Assembly: GCA_026874595.1 (NCBI GenBank)
Contig: CM049322.1
Location: 6,745,900 to 6,809,899 of the forward strand
Source: Sipunculus nudus
Lineage: Eukaryota > Annelida > Sipuncula > Golfingiida > Sipunculidae
DNA length: 64,000 nucleotides
Direction of reading: 5' to 3'
Shown: positions 45,170 to 57,800 of the stretch, piece by piece
Layout of the letters: each line of letters starts with the position of its first letter
Numbering within the stretch: the stretch's first letter is position 1
Notes under the pieces: generated by a model
Databases searched by the model: none
Seen by the model: only the letters and a program-made list of their open reading frames with translations
Told to the model about the DNA's origin: nothing
Program-made: the position numbers and the translations under genes

Positions 45170-45930
45170 TGAGCTATAGTGGTCACTCTTTGTACGTCGT
45201 CCATCTCTCGTTTACCCGTCTGTCCATCTTTCCGTTGAGCAGGCACAAATCGTGGCCGTTTGATCTGGAATAACCTTACTTAAAAACCATGGAGGACTTA
45301 GAAAATTCTCTTTGGACACCTGCAATAAGGTCATTACGACATATATTCTCAGAAATATGGGGCCTGATGCGCACCCAAGATTAACTAAAAATCCTATACA
45401 AAAAGCTCAATTATCTTAATAACCAACTCATGTATTGCCATGATAGTTTTCATGTACAGTGATCATGGAAAGTATCATCGGTCCTGAAGACTTGTGACGA
45501 ATTTTGTTTCTGTTTTTTTTCTGTATTTAAACATTTCTTCTCTATTTTTGAGACCTTTAACCGAGACCTAGAAACTTCTAAAAATACACCCAAAGAGGTC
45601 GTAGGAATAGTCCTTCGGGATCCTGAAATTAGGACAGATTGACATATAGTTTGCGAGTTACATCCCGGAAAAGCTTATGTTAAGTACCGATACAGTCAGT
45701 CAGGTCACAAATTGTAATCGCTAGGCCAAGAATCTTCAGACCCAAAATCCAGAGATGTTCTAAGCAAATCTATTTGGAAACCTACGATTAGCTCCTAGTG
45801 ACCTTTAATCACACAAACAGATGATAATAAACACCCAACCGATCAAGTAGTGAACAAACCTCTCCTAATGAACCTAGAAACTTCTTATACCGAATCCATG
45901 GAGGTCCTTGGCAATTGTTTTTTTTTAAAT
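45170..45930. repeat. Dispersed repeat with internal subrepeats
   Basis: Starts GCTATAGTGGTCACTCTTTG and CGTCGTCCATCTCTCG, then about four degenerate copies of a unit with CCATGGAGG, AATTCTCTTTGGA, CCTGCAATAAGGTC and ACATATA (45285, 45595, 45745, 45895). This type of repeat is frequent in molluscan genomes. Non-coding. Confidence 0.6.
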
Positions 45931-46005
45931 ATTGATTTATGAGCATATATTTATACAGGATAACATGTTCAGGCATAGTCTAATATTCTGGAAGGCCTGC
46001 TTAAA

Positions 46006-46299
46006 ATGACAACAGTTATAAAAAAAATTAAAATTAGGAGAGTATACATGGATTCAATAATGCAGTATGATATATGTAAAATATCGGCTGATCGAACCAA
46101 AAATTCTGAATATCACATGCTCATTATAAGTCCTCTGGATATCAAGTGCCTACGGCTTTTGTTAAATGTATATAGGAAAGGGCTTCTCTTTTCTGATGGT
46201 AGACCATTCAATAATGTGAGACAGAGGAATTTATATGGATTTCTTGAAAAGTCTGTCCGGATCATTGGTAAATTTAGCGCCCCGCTGATTATGATCTAG
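46006..46299 (+). other. Unrecognised 97-codon ORF
   Basis: An open frame starting MTTVIKKIKIRRVYMDS, basic N-terminus, no signal peptide or known motif. It adjoins a decayed LINE on its right and may be repeat-derived. No splice or promoter context found. Confidence 0.2.
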
Positions 46300-46329
46300 T
46301 GCAAAATGTATGGACAATCCGTTTATATG

Positions 46330-47270
46330 TGAATTGGTCAGTCATGTATGAGAGGCAATGAGCGTTTAAACTTGTATAAACAATTCAGAAGTATTTGCAT
46401 CGTTCTTCCAACGACTGAATGTTAAGCATTCTTCTCAGGTCATTATCAGTATATTCCTGTTCAAAACGTTAGCCAATAATACCCTCGTTGAAAGTAATAC
46501 ATTTTGTTTAAACGTTTAGCAGTTGCATATCTGTATTGTCATGTCATAGTCAAAATTGGGCTGAATCAGGCCCTTACAGATCTTATGAAGTATATCCTTT
46601 GGTAAGAATCTAATGATCTGTATAACCAGCCATTTCTTTTAAGCTAATGTACTTAATATATGTTTAATTTGCTCTGTCAAATTTAAATATTCATTTAATT
46701 CAAGACCTATGTATTATACTCTTTTATCTGCTGTACATCCTTCTTATATAGTTATATTTTTCTTGGGAAACCATTCATATGACGTAACCTAAACAATAAA
46801 GTATATGTCTTTTCAATATTAGCCAAAAGTCCGTTTATAGCAAACCATTTCTCTGTGCTATCTACTGCAGTTTATAGCTCCTGTTCAACAGTTTTCGCAT
46901 TGTCATTTGTAAAGAATATGACAGTGTAATCTGCAACAATTTAATGTCCCTTTGTGTTACCACTTATACCATTCACATATGGAAGTAGTGGTCCGTAAAT
47001 CGACCCTTGTGGAATACCTGTATAGATATACTTCGGTGAAGATTTCCTATCTTTACAACTTGCCAAAAAAGAAAAGTTCCTTGTAGACCATGGGCATTAC
47101 CAATTTATCCATATATGCTTAAGTTATTTAGTAAAATCTCATGATCATCAGTATCAAAACATTTCTTTAGATCGAAAGAAGACATGCACGGGTAACTTTT
47201 AAAGTCGACAGCTTCTAGTCAAACATCTGTCACTTTATGTAAGCTCGTTTGCATGAAATGTTTTGTTAGG
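46330..47270 (-). pseudogene. Decayed CR1/Jockey-type LINE reverse transcriptase
   Basis: Minus-strand RT phrases in order: SFDLKKCFDTDDHEIL (about 47190-47145), GIPQGSIYGPLLPYVNGISG (about 47016-46960), ADYTVIFFTND (about 46935-46905) and later TEKWFAINGLLANIEKT (about 46870-46810). The catalytic ADD is changed to ADY. Frames are broken throughout. Both ends are indistinct. Confidence 0.75.
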
Positions 47271-47878
47271 GAGCTCGATTTTTCATGTGTTATCATATTT
47301 TAAGTAATGATATGTTTCGTTATTTGCTCAGGAAAAACCCTTTAAAAGGTTTTGCAATATGTTGTAGGACGGAAACATGACCCTTAATGTTGTATACTGG
47401 CATTAATTATATTGTTTATATTATACCTATAAAGTTTGAAGCACTGCATATTTTCTTCAGATTTGACACACGAGTTGTTTCTTGCATGTTCTAAGAAGAG
47501 TAAAAAATGGCCCTGACCTTGATCTATAAGTTGAATCAGCCGAATTATTGTCCATCATCTCTAGCATTTCTTACTGATTGTGATAAATTATATTTTATCA
47601 ACGACTTTGACAAAAAAACAATTTTAACTAATTTTTTAGAGGATATTGAATCATTAGTTTACAAGAGAGAATGTTTAAGCAATTTTTCATGATGATAAAG
47701 TTTATCGATTTTTAATTTCTATTCGTATCAATTGAATTTTACAAAAGATTTGAACATATTGGTTTTGGAGCAAGTAATAATCGCACAATAACCCGAAACC
47801 CAAGGAAGCTTGCTCTCATAAACTAAATAATTTACAAAATGTGTGAGACATACACCTATATATATTATATTATAAATT

Positions 47879-47955
47879 TATTATATTATATATATTATAT
47901 ATATATAATATATATATATTATATATAATATATATTATAAAATACATACACAGAA

Positions 47956-47996
<41 letters not shown>
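47879..47996. repeat. (TA)n and (CA)n microsatellites
   Basis: Interrupted TATATTATAT runs (47879-47945), then CACACA and a TA run (47953-47996). Confidence 0.9.
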
Positions 47997-48118
47997 CATG
48001 TATATACCATATTAGGCCATCAGTTCTCCCTGTTGCATGATAAATCGCCGTGCCGACACATGTAGTGGGTAGCACTCTGCTGATTCTTATAAAAGTGTGC
48101 AAATGTTCAGAGAGGTTG

Positions 48119-48274
48119 AGGATCTGTCGTAGCTTAGTGGTTAAATCAGCCGATCCGAAATCGGAAGCTCATAGGTTCAATTTCCATCGGCAGTCAGCCG
48201 ACTTTTTGTGTATCTTGCCTCCAGCTCCATATACAAGGAACCACCTTGGCTATTCATACATCTCTCTCTCTGTC

Positions 48275-48342
<68 letters not shown>
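48119..48342 (+). repeat. tRNA-derived SINE
   Basis: TAGCTTAGTGG (48130-48140) fits Pol III box A and GGTTCAATTTCC (48174-48185) approximates box B, with a stem (CCGATCCGAAATCGG) between. An unrelated body follows, with CTCTGTCTGT and TATA microsatellite tail to 48342. Confidence 0.75.
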
Positions 48343-48412
48343 CCAATAGTTTATATGTTTGCAGAACGAATCCAATAGTGCTCTATTAGCGGGATGCTAA
48401 GAGCTGGTACAT

Positions 48413-48537
48413 AGTGATAATTTACGAAAATTTTCAGTTACACATTAACACGTGTTTTCATGCATTTGCAATCTTCACATCTGAAGATTGCAAATGCAAG
48501 AAAACACGTGTTAATGTGTAACTGAACATTTTCGTAA

Positions 48538-48546
<9 letters not shown>
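48413..48546. repeat. Near-perfect 134-bp palindrome
   Basis: Arms of about 65 bp start AGTGATAATTTACGAAAA and end TTTTCGTAAATTATCACT, with a 4-bp centre in CTTCACATCTGAAG. A few mismatches. It is flanked on the right by a (TA)n run (48547-48573), suggesting a foldback or SINE-tail-associated element. Confidence 0.9.
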
Positions 48547-48573
<27 letters not shown>

Positions 48574-49730
48574 ACTCTGAAGAAAAACAACACTGTTAAT
48601 TCACAACAGACTGTTTCACGGGATGCGACCCGATCATCAGGTGAATGTGGTTAGAATGAAGCTAACGTCGTGGTTTGAAAAGCCGAGACTTTACGAGATT
48701 ACGAGATTATGCTTTGTGCGATTCGGGTGGGGGGGGGGGCATGTGAAAGACTGACACTGATCCTATAGTTCTCGGGTGCACAATAGGATTGGTCGGGGTA
48801 CACGTGCGATGCTGGAACATAACAGGGCAGGGCAAAGAGGTTATATAATGTAGTAAATAGTAAATATAATACAAAGATATAACCAGGATGCTCAATCAGC
48901 ATATTGAAATGATTTCTAATAGGTCCTTGGAAGCAGTGAAAATATCAGTAGTAAACATATGATATGATAAAAATACACATATACTGTGAAAATACACAAT
49001 ATACAAGGCAAATATACAATATAAAAGGCAAATATACTATACCATACCAAGTGGTGCAAGTCTCCTAGCTGAAGGTCGTAAAGCCCATTAGACCAGGAAA
49101 AGTAGAACTTTCCTGTCATCCAGTGGACTCCACGAGCCAGCAGTGAGAGAACAACTACCTGAACAAATGAGTCTGCCCAGCGGATCCTCGTTGGGGGGGG
49201 GGGGGTTAAGGGGGCACGCTGAATATATGTACGAATGCTAGTTTTTAAAATATTTCAGGGTGAATTTGTTTTGATGGCGGCACTTGGAGAGAATTTCAGC
49301 TCTTGAGTTCAACAATGATCCAGGGGGGGGGGGGGGGCCGTAGCTATAAGTAGCTTTTCAGCTATATTTATACTAAAGCAGAGCGAGTCTCTGTATGTGT
49401 GAGGGAGTGATAAGAATAGCCATGCCTTGCAACTGTATAGCGAAATGGAACATGAAAACACAGAAAATTCAGGTCATCGTGTATGGGAACTAATATGTTC
49501 CTTTGCTGTGTAATCATGATCCATTTCTCTCTCCCTCTTTATATATATATATATATATATATATAAGAATATACAAGAATAATAATGCACTTACACGTCG
49601 AAGAACGGTATAAATATACAAACAAATAAAACCATATATATACATCTTTGCTAAGAATGTTTTGATAAATATAATTTATGTTTTCAATGTTTTATGGGCG
49701 AACATAAAAGGTTTTTTACTTTTTTTTACA
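48547..49730. other. Repeat-rich stretch, no gene seen
   Basis: Contains (TA)n at 48547-48573 and 49542-49564, G-runs near 48730, 49193 and 49323, and moderately GC-richer repeat-like sequence. Overlapping minus-strand open frames at 48699-49119 look like translated repeat. Confidence 0.5.
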
Positions 49731-49734
49731 CCAG

Positions 49735-50971
49735 GAAAGGATACCCTTGTGCACGGTCAACAAGGATCTGAAGAAAGTATATGCTGGATATATCAGCCTC
49801 AGCAGTATATTGCAATCTATCAGGCGGAGGTCTCAACTAATCAGTGGACTATTCAAACACTTTTCAAAACATGTGAGAATATGTAAATATTTCTGATTTT
49901 CTTTTTATATTTTACACTTCATCTATGTGCATAAATACCTATTAAATGGGTCAAAACGCACTGAATTTCAATAACAGGTACTATATTGTTCAGGCAAATG
50001 TGATAAAGCTGAAACAGCCATTCCCAAAAGATATCCAAGAGACGGAAAACCCAGGCGTATATTTATATACCACACTATTAAGAAAGAAGTTTCAAGGCAG
50101 ATGGGTACGTCATCTTAAAGGATATATAACATTTTAACAATCGTAGTAGCCATTAAGTTTAATGCTTTTGCTCATCGTATCACTAAGCGGCTTTCAAACA
50201 CATGATAAGTGCAACCAATTTATTGATCTGTAATTTTTTCGCCATAATATGCTCAGATAATTTGTTAATTTCTTTATTTACGCTAATTGTAATAGTCAGT
50301 GGAATTTATATATTCCAAGAATTAAATTGGCTTTGATAAACATGTAAGTGAAGACCACACTAAAATGCCATATTCTATAGCTTAACACTTGCTTAATATA
50401 GTCAATGGTATTGATATATTCCCTCAATTAAATTGGATTTAATAAACATGCAAGTTAGGACTAGGCATAAACTGCTGTATTCTATAGCCTTATACTTTCT
50501 TTATATTGTCTTACTTGTAATAACATTATTTATTTTATGACAATTAGGTTATAATAATGCTGATTGCCGTAGTGGAAGACGAAGAAAACAAACTGGAGGA
50601 AGAAATGAAGAATGCTATCTTAGACATTTACTTCAACATCGGCCATATTTTGGTATGAATAGCGAAAAAAGTAACAATGATATAATGGTCAATAATGTAT
50701 TATTAGTCATTTTCCTAATGAAAAATATTGGTACGTTTGTAGATATATAACGTGTATAGGAGGCTCGACACATCCATTGTCGGGCAACTAAAGGTATGTA
50801 CCAGTATGATGTGACTACCAAAGTGATTCTTAACATTTAGTTAACATGATAGTGTCGAAAAAAATATTGACGTATATTGTTAACTAATATAATTTATTTA
50901 TTTATATGAGTTATGAATATCTACGCTTTTAGGCACTTGTACAAAGGAATGGAGAGGAAAATTTTAAAAAG
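49735..50971 (+). pseudogene. Diverged GTPase-like exon set, G motifs lost
   Basis: Five GT/AG-bounded segments stay in one phase-0 frame for 148 codons: 49735-49872, 49994-50104, 50548-50652, 50743-50793 and 50933-50971. The fourth is 51 nt and reads IYNVYRRLDTSIVGQLK, the same length, phase and opening as exon 12 (IYNVTERLEAADLNHFQ) of the receptor-GTPase gene. The third (VIIMLIAVVEDEENKLEEEM) fits the slot of the DTQG exon (35 versus 34 codons) but lacks DxxG, and the second contains GVYLYTTLLR where the gene has GIWLWSRPFK. No P-loop is visible. It may be a pseudo-GTPase gene fragment or a decayed copy; the first exon is least certain. Confidence 0.45.
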
Positions 50972-51222
50972 GTGAAGTATATTTTTATTTTTTTTTACTC
51001 AAACTTGCGTTGGAAAATAAGTATCCAAACATCTTGACGAAGCTTTTAAATATAATATTATTCTTCTTAAATAATGCATGGAATTACATCCTTTCAACAA
51101 GTTTTTACATGTTATTTTATAACAAACATTGATCAGGCCGATGGGTCGTTAAGACGTTATGTAAATTTAATCTTTTCCTGATATTTATAATAAAATAACA
51201 ATAGATTGTCGATGACGAGGTG

Positions 51223-51432
51223 TCAGCTGACCAAAGCTTTAAAGTCGAGATGCTTGTATAATTCATGTGGGATGTATTTAGTAGAAAGTTTTTTTTTTAA
51301 GGAATTTGCAATTGTAGGGGTCCACTGAGACTTTTCCGATGTAGTGCCCTTTGCAATATGCAAAATAAAGCCGCCATTGACTTTATTTTTCGTCATAATC
51401 TCAAGAACTGACCAAGAAAATTGGATAAACAT
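51223..51432 (-). other. Unrecognised 69-codon ORF
   Basis: Open frame MFIQFSWSVLEIMTKNKVNG, ending LYKHLDFKALVS. Lys-rich, no known motif. Probably repeat-derived; the phrase GCAAAGGGCACTACATCGG resembles dispersed molluscan repeat sequence. Confidence 0.15.
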
Positions 51433-51439
51433 TGTGTCT

Positions 51440-51823
51440 AGATCTATGCAAATTTAAACATAAAATATCAAAGATTCAAAGGAAAATATAATAACAAAGG
51501 TTTAGTCCGTATTTAATTTAAATATGCATTTTTTTATCGTCATTGATGACATTTCTACATTTCCCTAAATATATGAAACACAAGCCATGAGAGTTGGTCG
51601 AAATATTGTCTTGACCTAGGTTTTCATGGTAAAAAAAAATCAAATGATACCATGTGAACTATGGTTTAGCTAAATTTACCATCCAAATTTGGACGGTCAT
51701 TGATATAAATTTCAACTTCTTTAATATCTTAAATGGAAAACATTAGAAACTAGTAATGCTTGATAATTTTATTTATTTTTTAAATGTAAATTGCATCAGT
51801 CATTGCGGTAAACCTATTTACTG

Positions 51824-51885
<62 letters not shown>

Positions 51886-54800
51886 GATTGATATATGGTC
51901 AAACATATTTGGTTTCCTTGAATAGCTTCGGTCAGGGATCAATTTGAGAACCACCCTTGAATATTCGGTGTAAGACGGGTAGCACATTTTACGCTTACGC
52001 TTATGTCATAGAATCATTATGTACTTCTGTATCCATACTTTGGATGGATACTGTATGGATACTTCCTGTTGGGGTTTCATGTTGGGTTCTATTCCACATA
52101 AAATACACCTGACTATTTATAGATTGACCTGGCTAGTAGATGCTATTACCAGAGTATGTCAAATCTTTCAGATAATGTTATGAATATAAATTTACAACAA
52201 TGTCTTTTATATCCATTCCGTCACTCATTCATTGCATGAAAAAATAAATACCCTTATTGTATGTAAAACACAGGCCTGTGCCTAAGGACCCGTTCAGATC
52301 CACTGGGAATTCATCCTTATTCACAATATTACCTCTGTCGCTTTCAATGCAAATTCATGTACCTGTTGTTAATTAATAAAAAATAAGATAAATTTCCTAA
52401 CAATTTTGAATGGGTTGGAATGTCCAGCCTGTAGGTGGTATAAGATATCATGGCGTATTTCAGACCCTTTTCTAAGTCAAGCAGTTTCAATTCAGAGGAA
52501 TATGTGATACATAGAAAAGGGTTATTATGAATGTTTGCAAACACGGTGAATATGATCGTACAATGATATCTTTTGACACCAACCTTTGAAATTCATGGTA
52601 TATATCATGGAGATATAATGTAGGTTTACTAAATTTTTGTATCATTCTTTGTTTCTTTCTGGCAATACTTGGGTAAGTATCATGTAAAACAGAGTGCTTC
52701 TCTCAACATGATATAACTTTTCAAACTGCTCCGTATGAAATCTAGGTTACCAGATATAAAGTATGATGTGGGCAAACTTTATTCAAGTACTAGTGGTAGA
52801 CCATGAATATTTGTATCAACAATGCCTATCAAGATAAGCATTTGGTTTTGGTGAAGCGTTGTGGCCTTTGATCAACACGTGTGTTTATAACACCCATTTG
52901 TTTCAATCACGGTAATGTATGATTAATCTTCTTTATTTCTCAAACACTGAAGAATTTTCGAAACAGAACATTGGTTATGGATTGCCTGATCCAATATAAT
53001 TTAATCTGATCTTGTGAAACATTGATATTCTATAAAAATATAGCTTAATAGATAAAAATAAGAGACAGTGGCTTAGCTAATCACCCCTAGTCTCGAGATG
53101 CCCTACACATTTATCCAGGCTATACGTCTTTTCCGTCAAACACCATGACAAGTTATTACAATTGAAGTTTTTTTGCCAGGTGTCCTGTGTCAACCATTAA
53201 CCCTGAAAACCTAAGTCTTGATAACTATGATAGTTAGTTCTTTATATACTGCGGAAGACTATATAATTTATTTTCGGATTGTCTTTTAACCAAAAAAAAA
53301 ACAAGAAAAGGGTTTCATCAATGGAGATCAAAATTTGCATGTTAAATTTTAAAAACAAGGACCAAACATTTGATAACCTGGTTTAATTTGAAACTTTGAC
53401 CATGAAAACTTGCTCTAGAAAATGTTAGACCAATTGCCATCGCGCATTCTTGACATATTAAAGAAATTAGAATCTCCTAATGTGTTCACTAAAATTTATA
53501 ATAAGAACTGATCCATTGTACGTATTGTTACGTTTGAATCTTTGGCCACGACAGCCAAGGTCCAGACACAATGTTTGACAAGTAATATTGACTAGTTCTT
53601 GAGATATCGAAGAAAGCAGACTTTTACTCAATGCCAGCCTTACTTTACACACTAACATTTAAAATATGAAATAAATCGTTTGATTATTGTTTCTTTTGAG
53701 CCTTGGGCCGTGAAAACCCAGGTCTACGCCAATTATTACACCTAGGTCTACACAAATGTTATCATGGTTAGTGTTTGAGATATTGAATAAATAAAAAGTT
53801 TATTTCAGTGGTGGCTCTAATTTGCCTATAACAAGGTCTTTGTGTTGAAAATCAATCTCAAATGTATGAGTGGATCCCTGCCATCACAGATAAAAAAAAC
53901 CCTAGTATCACAGACACATCATAGGTTTGCTATGATATATGTATTGGCAGAAATCGATAATTACTAAATCCATATTAATTACTGAGAAAGATGTTCTAAC
54001 ATTCTAAAGGACACACCATCATTACCAGTTATTTCATTTAATAACTTTTGATAATTTCATACCTAACATTTACAGAAAATATGAAATTCTTAATGTAAAA
54101 TGGGTTAAATACCTTAAATTTCTACCTTTGCAATGTTATTTCTTTTTCATCAATACAACAATTTCTAACATGTGATTTAGGTTTGTTACCTTTGTTTCTC
54201 AATTAAAAAAGAAAGTAGGCCCCTTTTCTCTTCCCTTTCTTTCTCCACTGTGTTCTAAATTTCTACAACTGTGTCCAATGCCAGTTTCATTTATTTATGA
54301 GGTGTAAGCTTCAAAACAATTGCAGAATAATGAGTGCCAATAAATACAACAATATCTGCAATTTTCAAATAAGCCTGTATCTCATTAAGTACCAGAAAAA
54401 ACCTAAACGCCTCTGTGTTAACAATGAAATTTACATCATCTCCTTGGCACAGGTTTTGTCATTCCAAGTCTGTACCTTAGGCTCACATCTAACTGCACAT
54501 AACAAATGAACCAGTCTTTCCACAAGTCACCAGCTATCAGGAGCCTTGTATGTTTCACTTGTTTTCTATTTGTACATTTTCTCTATTAGACTTATTTTAA
54601 AATTTTGCTATTATTGGTCTTGGTTTATTCTGTCTTTTCTTTCCCATTTTATGTGCAATATCTGTGCTTTTACTGGCATATTGCTGTGCGTTATTCTATT
54701 CAGCAGAGCATCCGTTTTTATTACCAGTTCAACCACATCTCATTCATAACTCATTCACTAAGCATGTGCAAATGCACAATCATAGTACATTTTACTGTTT

Positions 54801-54980
54801 GCAACCCGTCTGTCATCTCGTAGTTTTATTATATCTGTTCAGAAGGTTCGGAACCCAATTGGGAAGAAGAAGGAGTACCGGTACATATATTTACAGCAAT
54901 AGATACAGCTAACATTAATCTCCTGCTGTTATCATTCCCGGACATATCAGTGTGAAAACCGTTAGAATGGGTCGTATGAA
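51440..54980. other. No gene seen; dispersed repeats
   Basis: AT-rich. 53380-53830 holds three loose copies of a phrase set (GCC.TGAAAAC, CAAGGTC, GACAAGTAATATTGACTAG, GAGATAT.GAA) typical of dispersed repeats, and (TA)n occurs at 51829-51881. No exon chain found. Confidence 0.55.
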
Positions 54981-54984
54981 ATAT

Positions 54985-54988
<4 letters not shown>

Positions 54989-55033
<45 letters not shown>
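54989..55033. repeat. (TA)n microsatellite
   Basis: Pure TA run about 95 bp upstream of the candidate secreted ORF. Confidence 0.95.
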
Positions 55034-55035
<2 letters not shown>

Positions 55036-55126
55036 TTATTATTATTCATATATATATTTTGAAATAACTGGGTACCATACTTAACGCTAGATATTTTATT
55101 AACTTTATCAGATTTACCAAGTATAA

Positions 55127-55471
55127 ATGTTAATGTTACTAAATGTATCGGTTTTTATCATTTGTATTTGCTTTTTATTACCTGAAGCGGTCCATGCTAA
55201 ATATAAGCATACCGAGAAAAAAATAGGAGTCAAGGCATGTCAGTTAATGTTAACGGTTATCTACACCCCATACATCCCGCACGCAGCACCATCATATAAA
55301 AAGGCAGAGTGTGTTGATAAGGATAATGTTGATGTGACAATAAGGATAGCGGTTGATGTGCACCAAGGGTACAGGGTCGTCAGATTTAACGTGTATTCAC
55401 CGTCTTCACGGCCGCAGTGTGTGACAGGGGTTGTTCCTTGTCAACAGGATGTGGTGCAAAATGGTCGTTAA
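55127..55471 (+). CDS. Candidate small secreted protein
   Basis: A 114-codon single-exon frame. It opens with a good signal peptide, MLMLLNVSVFIICICFLLPE, with likely cleavage after AVHA. The mature part of about 90 residues is basic with four cysteines (KACQ, AECV, PQCV, VPCQ), enough for two disulfides, and a VDVTIRIAVDVHQGYRVVRF beta-like segment. Codon composition is less AT-biased than its surroundings, supporting coding. TTTATCAG at 55107-55114 could be a splice acceptor, so the ORF may be an internal or last exon. I do not recognise the family. An unrelated repeat origin is possible. Confidence 0.45.
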   Translation: MLMLLNVSVFIICICFLLPEAVHAKYKHTEKKIGVKACQLMLTVIYTPYIPHAAPSYKKAECVDKDNVDVTIRIAVDVHQGYRVVRFNVYSPSSRPQCVTGVVPCQQDVVQNGR

Positions 55472-55499
55472 TCACATGATCGGTACCGTATATGTCGTA

Positions 55500-56780
55500 A
55501 AAGATGACCTACTACTAGCTGTCAATATCTGTTTCTGTAATTTTTTTTCTGTCTGCGATTACGTTTTAAGTTAAACATCAATAATTATACCTACAACATA
55601 CATATTTTTTTACTTTATTAAAAAGGAATGAATTAATGTATTTAAATGTATTCATTTTTCTATTCCTTTTGACCTATCAATTCTTTAGGCATCTACTTCA
55701 AGATTATGACTTCAATGTTAGGATGTATTCAATAACCACACTTCTAGTTACATGATTAAGAGAGAGTGAGGGAGAGAGAAAGAAACAGGGGAAATGGACA
55801 GGGACAGTGAGAGGGATAACATTGGGACTGATACAGCAAATGAAAGCATGGATCAAAGAGGAAAAAGAAAGAGAAAAACACATCTTACTCTAGGTGCTTA
55901 CTACAAGGGCTTCTACAGTATAAACAAAATCACACTTTGCCAGTAGGAATTGAGGTGTATTTAGAAATTCTATTTAAGATCTCCTTATCACCGACTATAA
56001 GATTTATTAAGAAAATAAAACTTTCTATGTTGCAACATGAATCACTACAGGCTAGAGTGAAAACGTAGGGTTAAATATTTGATGTTTATTTATTTTGATC
56101 ATAATTTGCTGTTAAAAGCAAACTGGCACTTAAAGAATATTATTTTTCACCTGAAACATAGAGTTATTTATAATGAAAAGGACTGGCAGAGATAAATATA
56201 AGTCCATACATTGCGCACATTTCTGTGTGTATATAATTCAGCTATATAGTCATTTAGCCGTGGACATTAGGGCAAAAATTGCATTTTAAAATAAAAATAT
56301 TAACACTATCAAGGTAATCGTTATTTCTTTATTTTTTCTTTGTATTTCCTGGTTGTTCATAAACGTAATGAGATAAACATGAAAACATTATAATGTTAAT
56401 CATCAAAGCATAAGCAAGTCGTTATAAAATGTATTTAAGAAACCTTTATAGGCATAGTAGTAACACAATATATTAAATATTTTATAATGTCTTTAGTTTA
56501 TCTATCAGATATAGATAGTTCTTTACTGAAAGTAATAGTTCGTTTTATATTGGTATAGTATATCAATGTAAACATGGAAAGGGGAGAAATATTATAAAAA
56601 TATGTATATATATATATATATTATTTATATGGACAGAGTGCCATTAGGTTACATAAATAACTTATAAATGATTTATTTAAGGCAATTTGCGACACATATT
56701 GCCCCTAGAAATAAGACAAAAAAGCAAACATTATTTACGTCTGAATGTTTTATATTATTTGTTCTGAAATGAAAATTTTG
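55500..56780. other. No gene seen
   Basis: AT-rich DNA with a purine-rich GA/GAGA patch at 55760-55870 and a short (TA)n at 56603-56621. Confidence 0.5.
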
Positions 56781-57800
56781 TAATAACCATATAATCCTAC
56801 AGTTTATATGTAAACAGATCTATGAGCGAGCGCTAAATAACGAATGACCATATATCCTTTTCCAAGACTATACCGATATGCATTAGGAAATTATAAATAA
56901 TTGTAATTAATAAGTTATAAAAATGGACCATTTCAAGCAATAGTTATAAATACTGCCTGTAGAAAGAAACAGCGACCATTATTGTATTCCCAGTGCACCA
57001 TTTTATAATAATCATGTAATCATAGAATATATATGTGTGAACAGACCATGAGCTAGCAGGAATTAACTTATTACCATATGACCAAATTATATGACTGAAA
57101 CTTTATATAGGTAGAGAGAAGTTGCCGATATTTACCCATCATATAATTACCTATTTTATGTTCACCATGGGTGTTATAAACCGTTAGAAACTGATTTTAA
57201 ATATGCTTGAAAAGGATACGTTTCAAGTATTATGACTTCATAAGAGACAGGCATTTAAACCATATGACATTGAGACGTTGCGTGACCATTAAAAACTCAT
57301 GTATGGAACGTCCTTATGTATAATGACTTCTTTTTCTCATGGTTCTGTACGCGCACCTCAGTCTCCTTTAATACAGTCCTCATCGCAAAGCAGAAGTTAC
57401 TGCCAAATAATCAGTGACCCCAAAAGCCTCGCCCTTGAAATAACGAAGATCTGCCTTCCAGATTTATACTTTATCATGTTATCGAGTTTATATGCTTATA
57501 GTCACACAAAATATATTAAATTTTTCATTGGTTAGGCAATGAACAGAAAGCCTTAATCGGACAATAAAAACATTTTATTTGATACTGTTTCGAATCATAA
57601 TTTGCAAGGTCCCAAATTCCGTAATTCGAAATGTTAAACAATTGACACAAACAAGTGGTATAGAATGTGTTTGATAAAAAAATGTAGCGCCATCATGTGT
57701 GTTACGTGCGCCTTCACAGGAAAACTACGAACGACACGTACAAAGGATCATGGACAGGCTGCTATAGACAGGACGCCTTCACCATAATACCCTGAATTTA
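56780..57800 (+). repeat. Diverged repeat family, copies at 56.8-57.8 kb
   Basis: The phrase ATAAT.ATG.AATCAT.G followed by TATATGTG.GAACAGA recurs at 56783, 57007, 61221 and 62185. CTTGAAATAACGAAGATCTG (57433) matches 62029. CAAATTCCGTAATTC (57613) matches 58448, each followed by a TACGTGCGCC/TACATGCGCC segment. Confidence 0.6.

Noticed and set aside
48699-49119. Minus-strand open frames near the G-runs
   Set aside because: Two frames open over the same bases and high Pro/Tyr content from repeats; no domain.
54546-54912. Three overlapping plus-strand frames rich in Leu/Phe/Cys
   Set aside because: AT-rich translation without splice context, signal or conserved pattern; three frames open at once implies low complexity.
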